DNA of 42,926 bases from Bacteroidia bacterium (GTDB taxonomy: Bacteria > Bacteroidota > Bacteroidia > SpSt-205), in assembly GCA_026414975.1 (NCBI GenBank), contig JAOAHZ010000013.1, positions 1-42,926 on the forward strand, written 5' to 3'. Of this stretch, positions 8,550 to 15,722 are shown piece by piece; the stretch's first letter is position 1, and each line of letters starts with the position of its first letter. A model generated the notes under the pieces. That model made no database searches, was not told the origin of the DNA, and worked only from the letters and a program-made list of their open reading frames with translations. A program made the translations under genes and the position numbers.

Positions 8550-9538
8550 CTGAAGAGGGTAGGAGAGCGCCCGGCTATACTTCGTCCAAAGTGCTCATAA
8601 CTACGAGGTAATGCTCGGCGTCCCCGAGGCGTTCGCTCAATAAAGCCTTCCATAATCAGATAAGGTTCATAGACCTCTTCTAAGGTTTCGGCTTCCTCGC
8701 CAATAGCCACTGCCAGAGTTTGTAGGCCCGTAGGTCCTCCGCCGAAGCGGTCTATAAGGGTCAGGATAAACTTCTTGTCTATTTCCTCTAAGCCTGCTGG
8801 GTCTATTTGCAGAGCTGCCAAGGCCTCTTCCGCCAGAGCTTCATCTATTATGGGACTTTCATGGACCTGAGCGAAGTCGCGCAAGCGGCGCAGAAGGCGA
8901 TTGGCTGTTCGGGGGGTGCCGCGGCTACGCTGAGCTATGGCTTCTGCAGCAGAGGGCAAAATGGAAATATTCAAAAGCTGAGCCGAGCGTAATACAATCT
9001 GGGTTAGCTCTGCTTTGGAATAGTATTCCACATGTATCGCAATGCCAAATCGAGCGACGAGGGGAGCGGTAAGAAGGCCCAGTCGGGTTGTAGCTCCCAC
9101 TAAGGTGAAAGGCTTGAGGCGGAGTTGAAGGGTTTTAGCGTGCGGTCCGCTGTCAATCACGATATCTAACCGGTAATCCTCCATCGCACTGTATAGGTAC
9201 TCTTCTATGGAGGGGTGAAGCCGATGAATCTCATCAATGAACAGTACATCCCCGGTTTCCAGTTGAGTCAGTAGTCCAGCTAAGTCAGCGGGGCGTTGTA
9301 GAGCTGGGCCACTGGTGGTAAATAGGCGTGTACCCATCTCATGAGCTACAATATGAGCTAAGGTCGTTTTTCCTAAACCTGGCGGACCATAAAACAAAGT
9401 GTGATCAAGAGGTTCCTTTCGCTGACGAGCTGCTTCTAAGAAAATGCGGAGATTTTTGAGAAAAGGTCTCTCGCCAATGAAGTCAGCTAATCGTCTTGGC
9501 CTTAGAGCTTTTTCCTCAGGATCAAGAACTGTTTTCAT
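8546..9538 (-). CDS. ruvB: Holliday junction branch-migration ATPase RuvB
   Basis: A 330-residue AAA+ protein, the family's normal length. It shows Walker A GPPGLGKTT, Walker B LFIDEIHRL, the sensor segment GATTRLG, the arginine-finger region, and the C-terminal winged helix ending PRGRRALPRSYEHFG. RuvB hexamers pump DNA through RuvA-bound Holliday junctions. The ATG at 9538 (MKTVLDPEEKALRPRRL) is chosen because the family's conserved N-terminus begins there; a longer start at 9598 would run deep into the upstream kinase gene. It overlaps that gene by 17 bases and queG by 4, so it is translationally coupled to both. ruvA and ruvC are not in the window. Confidence 0.95.
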   Translation of the reverse strand: MKTVLDPEEKALRPRRLADFIGERPFLKNLRIFLEAARQRKEPLDHTLFYGPPGLGKTTLAHIVAHEMGTRLFTTSGPALQRPADLAGLLTQLETGDVLFIDEIHRLHPSIEEYLYSAMEDYRLDIVIDSGPHAKTLQLRLKPFTLVGATTRLGLLTAPLVARFGIAIHVEYYSKAELTQIVLRSAQLLNISILPSAAEAIAQRSRGTPRTANRLLRRLRDFAQVHESPIIDEALAEEALAALQIDPAGLEEIDKKFILTLIDRFGGGPTGLQTLAVAIGEEAETLEEVYEPYLIMEGFIERTPRGRRALPRSYEHFGRSIAGRSPTLFR

Positions 9539-9953
9539 GGGTAAGCTGCTTGACCATGTGATATACGGAGCTGCCTCCACGTCGGCGCTTGATATCAATC
9601 TTATCTACGATTCGCCGTATCAGGTAAATACCAAACCCCCCCGGTCTATCTGTATTAGCTCGCAGGAGAGTCGGTTTGGAAGGATAACTATGGAGGTCGT
9701 AGGGTGGTGCAGGATCATACAGATAAATATGGAGCGTCTCCCCCTGCAAGCGCAGTTCCAATCGCAGTTCTTTTTGCGGGTCCTCGGCGTTGCCGTGGAG
9801 GATAGAATTAGCACAAAGCTCTTCTATGGCAACGGTTACTTGATTGAGCATCACTGAGTTAGGGATGCGGGGGCGCAGGTGAGCTTGAACAAAATGCCGT
9901 ATAATCGGCAGGTTATCCGTAGTTGCACCGAACTGCAAACTGGCTTTATACAT
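9522..9953 (-). CDS. RsbW-like anti-sigma/switch kinase (HATPase_c_2)
   Basis: A 143-residue GHKL-fold ATPase. The N box is AIEELCANSILHGN (Glu and Asn that bind Mg-ATP), the G1 box is YDPAPPYD, and the G2 box is GGFGIYLIRRIVD. This is the size and layout of RsbW/SpoIIAB-type serine kinases, which bind a partner protein and phosphorylate a STAS antagonist. In G1 the usual glycine of D-x-G-x-P is alanine, which may lower ATP affinity. It overlaps the STAS gene upstream by 8 bases and ruvB downstream by 17. No sigma factor gene is nearby, so its target is unknown. Confidence 0.88.
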   Translation of the reverse strand: MYKASLQFGATTDNLPIIRHFVQAHLRPRIPNSVMLNQVTVAIEELCANSILHGNAEDPQKELRLELRLQGETLHIYLYDPAPPYDLHSYPSKPTLLRANTDRPGGFGIYLIRRIVDKIDIKRRRGGSSVYHMVKQLTHENSS

Positions 9954-10266
9954 GACTTACAGGCATAAGCTTGGTCAGACCTAAAAGGTCTAAAATGTTA
10001 TAGACCTCGGGCTGAACATCTACCAGCTCTAATGAGATACCTTTTGGGGTTAGATTGTCTATAGACATCAGGAGTATGCCTGCGCCTGCGCTCGAGATAT
10101 AAGTCAATCCTTTGCAATAAATCTTGACTTCGCGAACGGTAGCGTGCTGCTGAAGAAGACGGTTGAGGTTTTCATAGAGCTTGGGGGCAGTTATGGCGTC
10201 CAGTTCGCCTGAGAGGGCGATTTTAAGCTGGGTGTCGGTACTACCGGGTAGGACTTCTACCTGCAT
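9946..10266 (-). CDS. STAS-domain anti-anti-sigma factor (RsbV/SpoIIAA-like)
   Basis: A 106-residue single STAS domain: MQVEVLPGS at the N-terminus, the strand LKIALSGELDAITAPKLYENL, and the phosphorylation loop GLTYISSAGAGILLM, in which the serine pair matches the phospho-acceptor site of RsbV/SpoIIAA. Such proteins are phosphorylated by the RsbW-like kinase and dephosphorylated by a PP2C phosphatase; genes for both partners are its immediate neighbours. The ATG at 10266 is chosen because a TATCTTTG box ends four bases before it; the longer frame from 10287 would start upstream of that box. This internal promoter lets STAS-kinase-ruvB-queG be expressed independently of guaB. Confidence 0.9.
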   Translation of the reverse strand: MQVEVLPGSTDTQLKIALSGELDAITAPKLYENLNRLLQQHATVREVKIYCKGLTYISSAGAGILLMSIDNLTPKGISLELVDVQPEVYNILDLLGLTKLMPVSHV

Positions 10267-10270
10267 ACAA

Positions 10271-10278
10271 CAAAGATA
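10271..10278 (-). promoter_or_regulatory. TATCTTTG -7 box inside the guaB-queG cluster
   Basis: Exact match ending four bases before the STAS ATG at 10266. It lies in the 17 bases between the phosphatase stop and the STAS start and implies an internal leaderless transcript. Confidence 0.7.
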
Positions 10279-10283
10279 CAAGC

Positions 10284-12284
10284 TCAACCCAAATACCGAA
10301 TGATGATTAGGGTTCCATCATCCCCTAAAGAAGGGCCGCCAACAAACTCTTGGACAGCCTTCGTGATAGCTTGACTGATTTCCCGCGGGGTAGTATGAAC
10401 CGTGGCTTTGAAGAGAGACAATAGCCGTTCAATCCCGAACATGTCTCCATCTAACTTACTGGCCTCCGAAAAGCCGTCGCTAAACAGCATAAAGAGGCTA
10501 CCTGGTACGAGTTTGCCCCGCTCAGGTATCAGAATCCGACTGATAATCTGAGACGAAGCGTTTCCCAACACGATGCCGGGTGGGCGGAGTATATCTACGG
10601 CGTCGGTGAGGGGATTCCAGTACAATATTTCGGGCGTTCCGGCTCGAATCAGTGTATATTCTTGGTGGGCGAAATCAAATCGTAGAAGGGTAGCGGCAAG
10701 GAAGTTGTTTTTATGGAACACACGTTTGAGAGCATCATTTAGACGAAAGATAAGCTCTTCGGGTGGGAGTTTTTGGAGCCAGAGGGTATTGAGAGCTGCG
10801 CGAGCTTGAGCCATTTGATAGGCTGCGGCGATCCCACTGCCAGCGCTGTCGGAGAGCCAAAAATCCACTGTATCTTCCTCAGGGTACTCGTATATTTGAT
10901 AGTAGTCCCCACCTATGGTGCGATCATACTGTTCAAAATGCACATGAAAGTCTACCCGTTTCAGGATAGGGGGTGGAGGAGGCATGAGAGCCTCTCGGGT
11001 TTCTCGGAGGAAATCGGCTTCCTTCCGCGCTGTGAGTAGCTGTTCCTGATAAGCGCGACGCTCTAAGTTCTCCAAAAACAGAGCTGTTTGTTCTGCAAGC
11101 GTGGTGATGAGTTGGATATCCTTTTCTTCAAATCCATCTGGTTCTTGGCTCAGGGCGGCGATAGAAAGGGTTTGGTTTAGCAAGGCACCTGATAGACGGA
11201 GAAGGGGACGCTGCACGATGACCGCTGACCGATCAGGCAGGTTAGGTTGTTGCTTTTGGAGACTGGGGATGAAGTCTATGAAAGCCTCTGTACCGCTGCG
11301 CTGAAAGATCATTTTGCGAAGGGTCTCGTAGAGGAGTCCGGAGGAAAGGGAGCCTGCCGTGTGATTAGCTTCGGGCGCTGCTCTCAAGATAAGCAGAGTT
11401 TCACCGACTGGGGGCAGTTTTTGCAGAGTTTCTTTAGCTATATCTAGAATCTCTGAAGAAGAGGTGGTACGCTGCTGCTGAGCTAAGAATTCTGTCATAA
11501 GCTCTAGGGTAGCTCCCCCTTCGTTTCTCGAGAAGTGAGCTAATCGCAAGAGAATCGGAACGACTATCCAGCCTCCATGGAGAAATATGAGCGCAATCAG
11601 CAGAGAATAGAGCACTTCCAGCAAGGGGGGACGAGGAGAGAAGAAGAAAGAGACTATTACTTGCCATTCTATGAAGAGTATGAGCAGCGTACCTCCTAAT
11701 AGAAGGAGAGGTTGGAGCATTTGGCGGCTGGATACCTCTTGCAGCCAGTCGCTGAAGTAAAGAAGCGGCAAAATCCCGACCCACAGTAAGGGTGCAAAGA
11801 GGGCACCAAACTTGGGGCTCACTAGGCGCAGGCTCAAGACGAGGGTGATTAGTCCAAAGTATAACTTCACTACGAGGGGCTTGGGAGGGCGCATGCGAAC
11901 CCCAACTAAATGTCCCGCTAAGGCCACATGACCGGCTGCTTGACAAACCATACCGATTTCCATGAGGGCAGCAACCAGTGCGTAAAAGCGTTCGGCCTCT
12001 GGCGAAACAAGTAAGGAAATAAGCCCCCAAAAGAACAAATGGCTAATCCCTAAAACACTGAGTAGAGCGTTCCATCTGAGAAGTCGTTCAGGCGTACGCC
12101 ATCGTCGAGAGATTTGGGAGCCAATCACCAGGTAGAGTCCGGCCGTGAGAGAAATAAATCCCAGCGTGCCTGCATAAGCGGCTAAAGGACTGTGAGGCAA
12201 AAAGTATCGCAGCCAGCCATACAATATAGCTCCAGCAGCTCCAAAGGCACCGAGAGCCGGTCCTAAGGAACGAGGAGGCTTCAC
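10284..12284 (-). CDS. Membrane PP2C (SpoIIE/RsbU-type) serine phosphatase with N-terminal multi-helix and GAF-like domains
   Basis: A 666-residue protein. The first ~250 residues contain about seven or eight hydrophobic helices, then a GAF-like region (about 270-400), a short helical linker with a proline run (MPPPPPILKR), and a PP2C domain from about 430 to the end. PP2C motifs are present: GGDYYQ, DSAGSGIAAA (usual DVSGxGxxAA), LFMLFSDGFSEA and the final GDDGTLIIIRYLG, so metal-binding aspartates look intact. It should dephosphorylate the STAS protein encoded just downstream, in response to a signal sensed by the membrane or GAF part. The start is GTG, overlapping the guaB stop as GTGA. 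Confidence 0.88.
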   Translation of the reverse strand: MKPPRSLGPALGAFGAAGAILYGWLRYFLPHSPLAAYAGTLGFISLTAGLYLVIGSQISRRWRTPERLLRWNALLSVLGISHLFFWGLISLLVSPEAERFYALVAALMEIGMVCQAAGHVALAGHLVGVRMRPPKPLVVKLYFGLITLVLSLRLVSPKFGALFAPLLWVGILPLLYFSDWLQEVSSRQMLQPLLLLGGTLLILFIEWQVIVSFFFSPRPPLLEVLYSLLIALIFLHGGWIVVPILLRLAHFSRNEGGATLELMTEFLAQQQRTTSSSEILDIAKETLQKLPPVGETLLILRAAPEANHTAGSLSSGLLYETLRKMIFQRSGTEAFIDFIPSLQKQQPNLPDRSAVIVQRPLLRLSGALLNQTLSIAALSQEPDGFEEKDIQLITTLAEQTALFLENLERRAYQEQLLTARKEADFLRETREALMPPPPPILKRVDFHVHFEQYDRTIGGDYYQIYEYPEEDTVDFWLSDSAGSGIAAAYQMAQARAALNTLWLQKLPPEELIFRLNDALKRVFHKNNFLAATLLRFDFAHQEYTLIRAGTPEILYWNPLTDAVDILRPPGIVLGNASSQIISRILIPERGKLVPGSLFMLFSDGFSEASKLDGDMFGIERLLSLFKATVHTTPREISQAITKAVQEFVGGPSLGDDGTLIIIRYLG

Positions 12285-13738
12285 CGAACGGAATAGTTAG
12301 GAGCCTCCCGTATGATTTCTAAACTATGGGGGTGGCTTTCGGCGACACTGGCGGCGCTGATGCGGATAAAGCGGGCTTGTCGCAGCTCTTCTAAGTTAGA
12401 AGCTCCACAATAACCCATCCCCGCTTTGAGTCCGCCGACAAGTTGATAGAGCACTTCTGCGGCTGTTCCTCTATAGGGTACTCGACCGACTACCCCTTCA
12501 GGTACAAGCTTACTCAGAGGGCGTTTAGCCTGTCCATATCGGTCTGCGCTCCCGGCCTGCATTGCTTCTAGCGACCCCATTCCCCGATAGACCTTGAACT
12601 TGCGCCCTTCATACAGGATGGTCTCACCTGGGCTTTCCTCGGTACCAGCTAATAGGTTGCCTATCATAACTGCGTCAGCCCCAGCGGCCAGGGCTTTCGT
12701 GATATCTCCGCTGTACCGAATTCCCCCATCAGCGATTAGACCTATTCCTGCTGGTCGCGTAACCTCGCTAACGGCCATGATGGCTGAGAGTTGAGGCATA
12801 CCTACGCCTGTTACGACACGAGTGGTACAAATGCTTCCTGGGCCGATTCCCACCTTGACGGCATCGGCTCCTGCTTCTATGAGGGCTTCAGCTGCTTCGG
12901 GGGTAGCGATGTTTCCCGCTGCTATAGGCAGAGAGGGATACCGGTCTCGGAGCTTGCGCAAGGTCTCAATCACGGCTCGACTATGCCCATGAGCGGTGTC
13001 AATCACCAGCAAATCCACGCCCGCTTGTACCAGAAGCTCAGCTCGCTTGAGGGCCTCTTCACCTACTCCAATGGCGGCTCCTACCCGCAAGCGACCCAAA
13101 GTGTCTTTGCATGCGTTCGGGTAAGTACGCTTTCGCAAAATGTCTTTGTACGTTATGAGCCCCACCAGTTTGCCTTCACTATTTACTAAGGGGAGCTTTT
13201 CAATCCGGTGCTTGCGGAGGATAGCTTCGGCTTCGTCTAAGGTAGTATCCTCGGGCGCCGTAACGAGCGGGGCGGGCGTCATGTAAGTAGAGACTGGTGT
13301 GTCATCCGGTACAGTAAAGCGAATGTCCCGATTGGTCAAGATGCCTAAAAGGCGCCGCTCTCGGTCCACGATGGGGATGCCCCCGATGCGATGTTCAGAC
13401 ATAAGCTGAAAAGCCTCTCGCACAGGAGCATGAGGAGGTAGCGTAATCGGATCCACGATTAATCCGCTTTCGTATCGTTTAACTCGGCGTACCTGTTCGG
13501 CTTGTTCCTGGGGTGAGAGATTTTTATGCAGGATACCCAGTCCGCCCTCGCTTGCTACGGCTATCGCCATCTGGTATTCGGTAACGGTATCCATCGCTGC
13601 ACTTAGGATGGGGATATTGAGAGGCAGGGTTGGAGTTAGATAAGTCTTCACATCGGCCGCCTCTGGGAGTATCTCCGAATAAGCTGGCACTAACAAGACA
13701 TCATCGTAAGTAAGTGCCAGCGGAATTTCTCGTGCCAT
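12281..13738 (-). CDS. guaB: IMP dehydrogenase
   Basis: A 485-residue enzyme oxidising IMP to XMP, the committed step of GTP synthesis. The barrel is split by a CBS pair (about residues 95-205: [20 protein letters not shown] and [19 protein letters not shown]). The catalytic loop [13 protein letters not shown] carries the nucleophilic cysteine, and the flap region reads [10 protein letters not shown]. The first ATG (13738) is preferred over an upstream TTG because TACCTTTG ends only three bases before it. It shares a 30-bp spacer with divergent nuoI and is followed by the phosphatase with a GTGA overlap, making it the first gene of the signalling operon. Confidence 0.97.
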   Translation of the reverse strand: MAREIPLALTYDDVLLVPAYSEILPEAADVKTYLTPTLPLNIPILSAAMDTVTEYQMAIAVASEGGLGILHKNLSPQEQAEQVRRVKRYESGLIVDPITLPPHAPVREAFQLMSEHRIGGIPIVDRERRLLGILTNRDIRFTVPDDTPVSTYMTPAPLVTAPEDTTLDEAEAILRKHRIEKLPLVNSEGKLVGLITYKDILRKRTYPNACKDTLGRLRVGAAIGVGEEALKRAELLVQAGVDLLVIDTAHGHSRAVIETLRKLRDRYPSLPIAAGNIATPEAAEALIEAGADAVKVGIGPGSICTTRVVTGVGMPQLSAIMAVSEVTRPAGIGLIADGGIRYSGDITKALAAGADAVMIGNLLAGTEESPGETILYEGRKFKVYRGMGSLEAMQAGSADRYGQAKRPLSKLVPEGVVGRVPYRGTAAEVLYQLVGGLKAGMGYCGASNLEELRQARFIRISAASVAESHPHSLEIIREAPNYSVR

Positions 13739-13741
13739 AGA

Positions 13742-13749
13742 CAAAGGTA
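13742..13749 (-). promoter_or_regulatory. TACCTTTG -7 box of guaB
   Basis: Exact match ending three bases before the guaB ATG. It is back to back with the nuoI box at 13756-13763, separated by 6 bp. Confidence 0.75.
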
Positions 13750-13755
13750 AGAAAG

Positions 13756-13763
13756 TATCTTTG
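13756..13763 (+). promoter_or_regulatory. TATCTTTG -7 box of nuoI
   Basis: Exact match followed by GAGGA and the ATG at 13769. The GAGGA looks like a Shine-Dalgarno core but abuts the start codon, too close to work as one, so the transcript is probably leaderless. Confidence 0.72.
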
Positions 13764-13768
13764 GAGGA

Positions 13769-14266
13769 ATGTGGAGTCTACTGCAAGGTTTGTGGCTGGC
13801 ACTCAAGCATGGATTGAGTGGATGGAGGCGACACCTTAGGTACCCTATGGAGCCTACCGCAATAGAGGGAAGGGGAGCGGTGACGCTATCTTACCCTCGT
13901 GAGAGGTTTCCTGTGCCGGAAAATGGACATTACCGTTTGCATGTAGCCATAGAAGATTGTATTGGTTGTGATCTCTGCGCTCGCATTTGTCCTGTAAGCT
14001 GTATCACTATAGAGAAGGAGAGAGCGCCGCAGGTACTTGGATATACTTCCTCAGGCTCACCTAAGCGCTTTTATTTGCCTCGGTTTGACATAGACCATGC
14101 TTTATGCTGCTTTTGCGGCTTATGTACAGTTGTCTGTCCTACTGAATGCATTATCATGGAGCCGACTTATGACTACGCTACTAGCGATAGAAGTGCTCTG
14201 GTCCGTCGCTTTGGGGAGCGCGATTGTGTATCTTCTTCGGAGGCGAACGGTAGCCGGGGGACTTAG
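13769..14266 (+). CDS. nuoI: NADH-quinone oxidoreductase subunit I
   Basis: A 165-residue ferredoxin-like subunit with two [4Fe-4S] motifs, CIGCDLCARICPVSC and CCFCGLCTVVCPTEC, and the usual N-terminal amphipathic segment. NuoI carries clusters N6a and N6b that pass electrons toward quinone in complex I. The segment RFPVPENGHYRLHVAIEDC is the usual lead-in (family: R.RG...L.R.E..C). The final 30 codons overlap the start of nuoJ by about 98 bases in another frame; the family's YDYATSDRSALVRRF-like tail supports that this end is real. Only nuoI and nuoJ are here, so the other complex I genes must be elsewhere. Confidence 0.92.
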   Translation: MWSLLQGLWLALKHGLSGWRRHLRYPMEPTAIEGRGAVTLSYPRERFPVPENGHYRLHVAIEDCIGCDLCARICPVSCITIEKERAPQVLGYTSSGSPKRFYLPRFDIDHALCCFCGLCTVVCPTECIIMEPTYDYATSDRSALVRRFGERDCVSSSEANGSRGT

Positions 14267-14651
14267 TGGGGCCTTCATTGTGCTACTTGGATTGGGCCTG
14301 TGGTATGGCTGGCGAAGTGCCTCTTACCTCTGGGCCCTTCAATGGACTGTGTATGCGGCTGGCATTTTGCTCCTATGGGCGTGGCTTGCCTTAGAGGCAC
14401 CGTTGGCGTCCATCTCGTCTCGCTTAGCTCACTATCCTGCTATATTAGCTCTCACTTTTGTCGTTTGGGGGCTCTCTGAAGCTTTATCCGAACGCTATAT
14501 CCTGTACTCGCTTCCCAGTGTCTTGCCCACGCTAGGCGACATAGGGATGCGCTTCACGCATGAATGGGCTCCTATATTTGTTTGGTTATCGGTGGTGTTA
14601 GCTGTGTCCTGGTTCCTGCTGCTTCTCTCATGGAAAAAGTCTTCTGTATGA
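14169..14651 (+). CDS. nuoJ: NADH-quinone oxidoreductase subunit J
   Basis: A 160-residue membrane protein with five predicted helices (about residues 3-20, 28-43, 49-68, 83-103 and 135-155). The third contains VYAAGILLLWAWLALEA, which corresponds to the conserved VYAGAIMVLF segment (with its pi-bulge) of NuoJ/ND6. It is part of the proton-pumping arm of complex I. The ATG at 14169 is needed to include the first helix and makes the gene overlap nuoI by about 98 bases. The end overlaps queD as ATGA. Sequence similarity to NuoJ is in one motif and the helix layout, supported by the adjacent nuoI. Confidence 0.8.
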   Translation: MTTLLAIEVLWSVALGSAIVYLLRRRTVAGGLSGAFIVLLGLGLWYGWRSASYLWALQWTVYAAGILLLWAWLALEAPLASISSRLAHYPAILALTFVVWGLSEALSERYILYSLPSVLPTLGDIGMRFTHEWAPIFVWLSVVLAVSWFLLLLSWKKSSV

Positions 14652-15082
14652 AAGCAGCTCGCCCGCGTGTATATGTCTCTCGCCGCTTTCATTTTTCAGC
14701 CGCCCATCGGGTGTATAATCCTGCCTGGTCTGATGAAAAAAACGCTGAAGTTTTCGGCCTCTGCAGCCATCCCGCTGGGCATGGACATAACTACGAATTG
14801 GAAGTGGTCATAGCCGGTACGCCCGATCCAGACACAGGGTATGTGATGGATATCGCTCGCTTGCGAGACCTCGTGGAGGGGAAGGTTATTCGGGTTTTAG
14901 ACCACCGAAACCTAAACACGGATGTGCCGTTTCTCTCTGGCCAAATCCCTTCTTCCGAAAATCTTATAGTCGCTCTATGGAATCAAATCCAGCCGCTGCT
15001 TCCTGAGGGTGTCGAGCTGGTGGAGCTGCGCCTATGGGAGACTCCGCGAAATTGTTTTGTGTATTATGGCGAAACCAGCTGA
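14648..15082 (+). CDS. queD: 6-carboxytetrahydropterin synthase / 6-pyruvoyl-tetrahydropterin synthase family (QueD)
   Basis: A 144-residue protein with the family's zinc-binding and catalytic signature: RRFHFSAAHRV, the segment EVFGLCSHPAGHGHNYELEV (catalytic Cys and zinc His), DIARLRDLV, LDHRNLN, and a C-terminal ETPRNCFVYY. QueD converts dihydroneopterin triphosphate to 6-carboxy-tetrahydropterin for queuosine and 7-deazapurines; the related enzyme makes pyruvoyl-tetrahydropterin. The spacing around CSHPAGHGHNY is close to the pyruvoyl type, so specificity is open. It is followed by folE, whose product is its substrate, and queG occurs nearby, which favours queuosine. The start at 14648 gives an ATGA overlap with nuoJ. 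Confidence 0.88.
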   Translation: MKAARPRVYVSRRFHFSAAHRVYNPAWSDEKNAEVFGLCSHPAGHGHNYELEVVIAGTPDPDTGYVMDIARLRDLVEGKVIRVLDHRNLNTDVPFLSGQIPSSENLIVALWNQIQPLLPEGVELVELRLWETPRNCFVYYGETS

Positions 15083-15722
15083 TTATACAAACGGACAAGA
15101 CCCGACGGCCCACAGCTACAGCCCGTGTGCCTCCGAGGAGGTGGAGCAGTCCCCTGCTTCTGATGAGCGAGAAGCGCTGATAGCTTACCATTTCGGGGAG
15201 ATCATGCGTATCTTAGGTATGGACTTAGAAGACCCCAGCCTGCGCGGCACCCCTCGGCGGGTAGCGAAGATGTACCTCCGCGAGCTATTTATTGGCTTAA
15301 ATCCCGAAAAGGCCCCGCGCGTGCGCCTTTTTCCCAACACCTATGGCTATCAGCAAATGGTCGTGGAAAAAGACATTCGCGTGCGCTCTGTATGCGAGCA
15401 CCACTTCGTCCCTATCATTGGGGTGGCCCATGTAGCGTATATTCCTCGTGAGCTTGTCGTCGGGCTCTCTAAACTGAATCGGATCGTGGATTACTTCTCT
15501 CGGCGTCCCCAAGTCCAAGAACGACTCACGCAGCAAGTAGCTGACTTTTTGGAAACTCAACTTCACACTCCTGACGTGGCGGTCGTCATAGATGCTAAGC
15601 ACTATTGCGTCTCTATGCGAGGGATTCAAGACGAGGCGAGCCGCACCCTTACTTATGCTTTTAGAGGGGCTTTTACACAGAAGCAGACACAGGATACCTT
15701 TCTAAGGCTGGTTGGGCTCTAA
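15066..15722 (+). CDS. folE: GTP cyclohydrolase I (FolE)
   Basis: A 218-residue protein with all landmark motifs of type I GTP cyclohydrolase: GTPRRVAKMY, the zinc site SVCEHHFVPI, HVAYIPRELVVGLSKLNRIVDYF, and HYCVSMRGIQD. It makes 7,8-dihydroneopterin triphosphate from GTP for folate and queuosine. The first ~45 residues are a variable extension. The ATG at 15066 (MAKPADYTNG) is chosen; it overlaps queD by 17 bases. Its 3' end overlaps the oppositely oriented lipoprotein gene by 21 bases, leaving no room for a terminator between them. Confidence 0.95.
   Translation: MAKPADYTNGQDPTAHSYSPCASEEVEQSPASDEREALIAYHFGEIMRILGMDLEDPSLRGTPRRVAKMYLRELFIGLNPEKAPRVRLFPNTYGYQQMVVEKDIRVRSVCEHHFVPIIGVAHVAYIPRELVVGLSKLNRIVDYFSRRPQVQERLTQQVADFLETQLHTPDVAVVIDAKHYCVSMRGIQDEASRTLTYAFRGAFTQKQTQDTFLRLVGL

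Noticed and set aside
13764-13768. GAGGA before nuoI as a Shine-Dalgarno sequence
   Set aside because: It touches the ATG directly; a functional site needs about 5-9 bases of spacing. It is better explained as the spacer after the -7 box.
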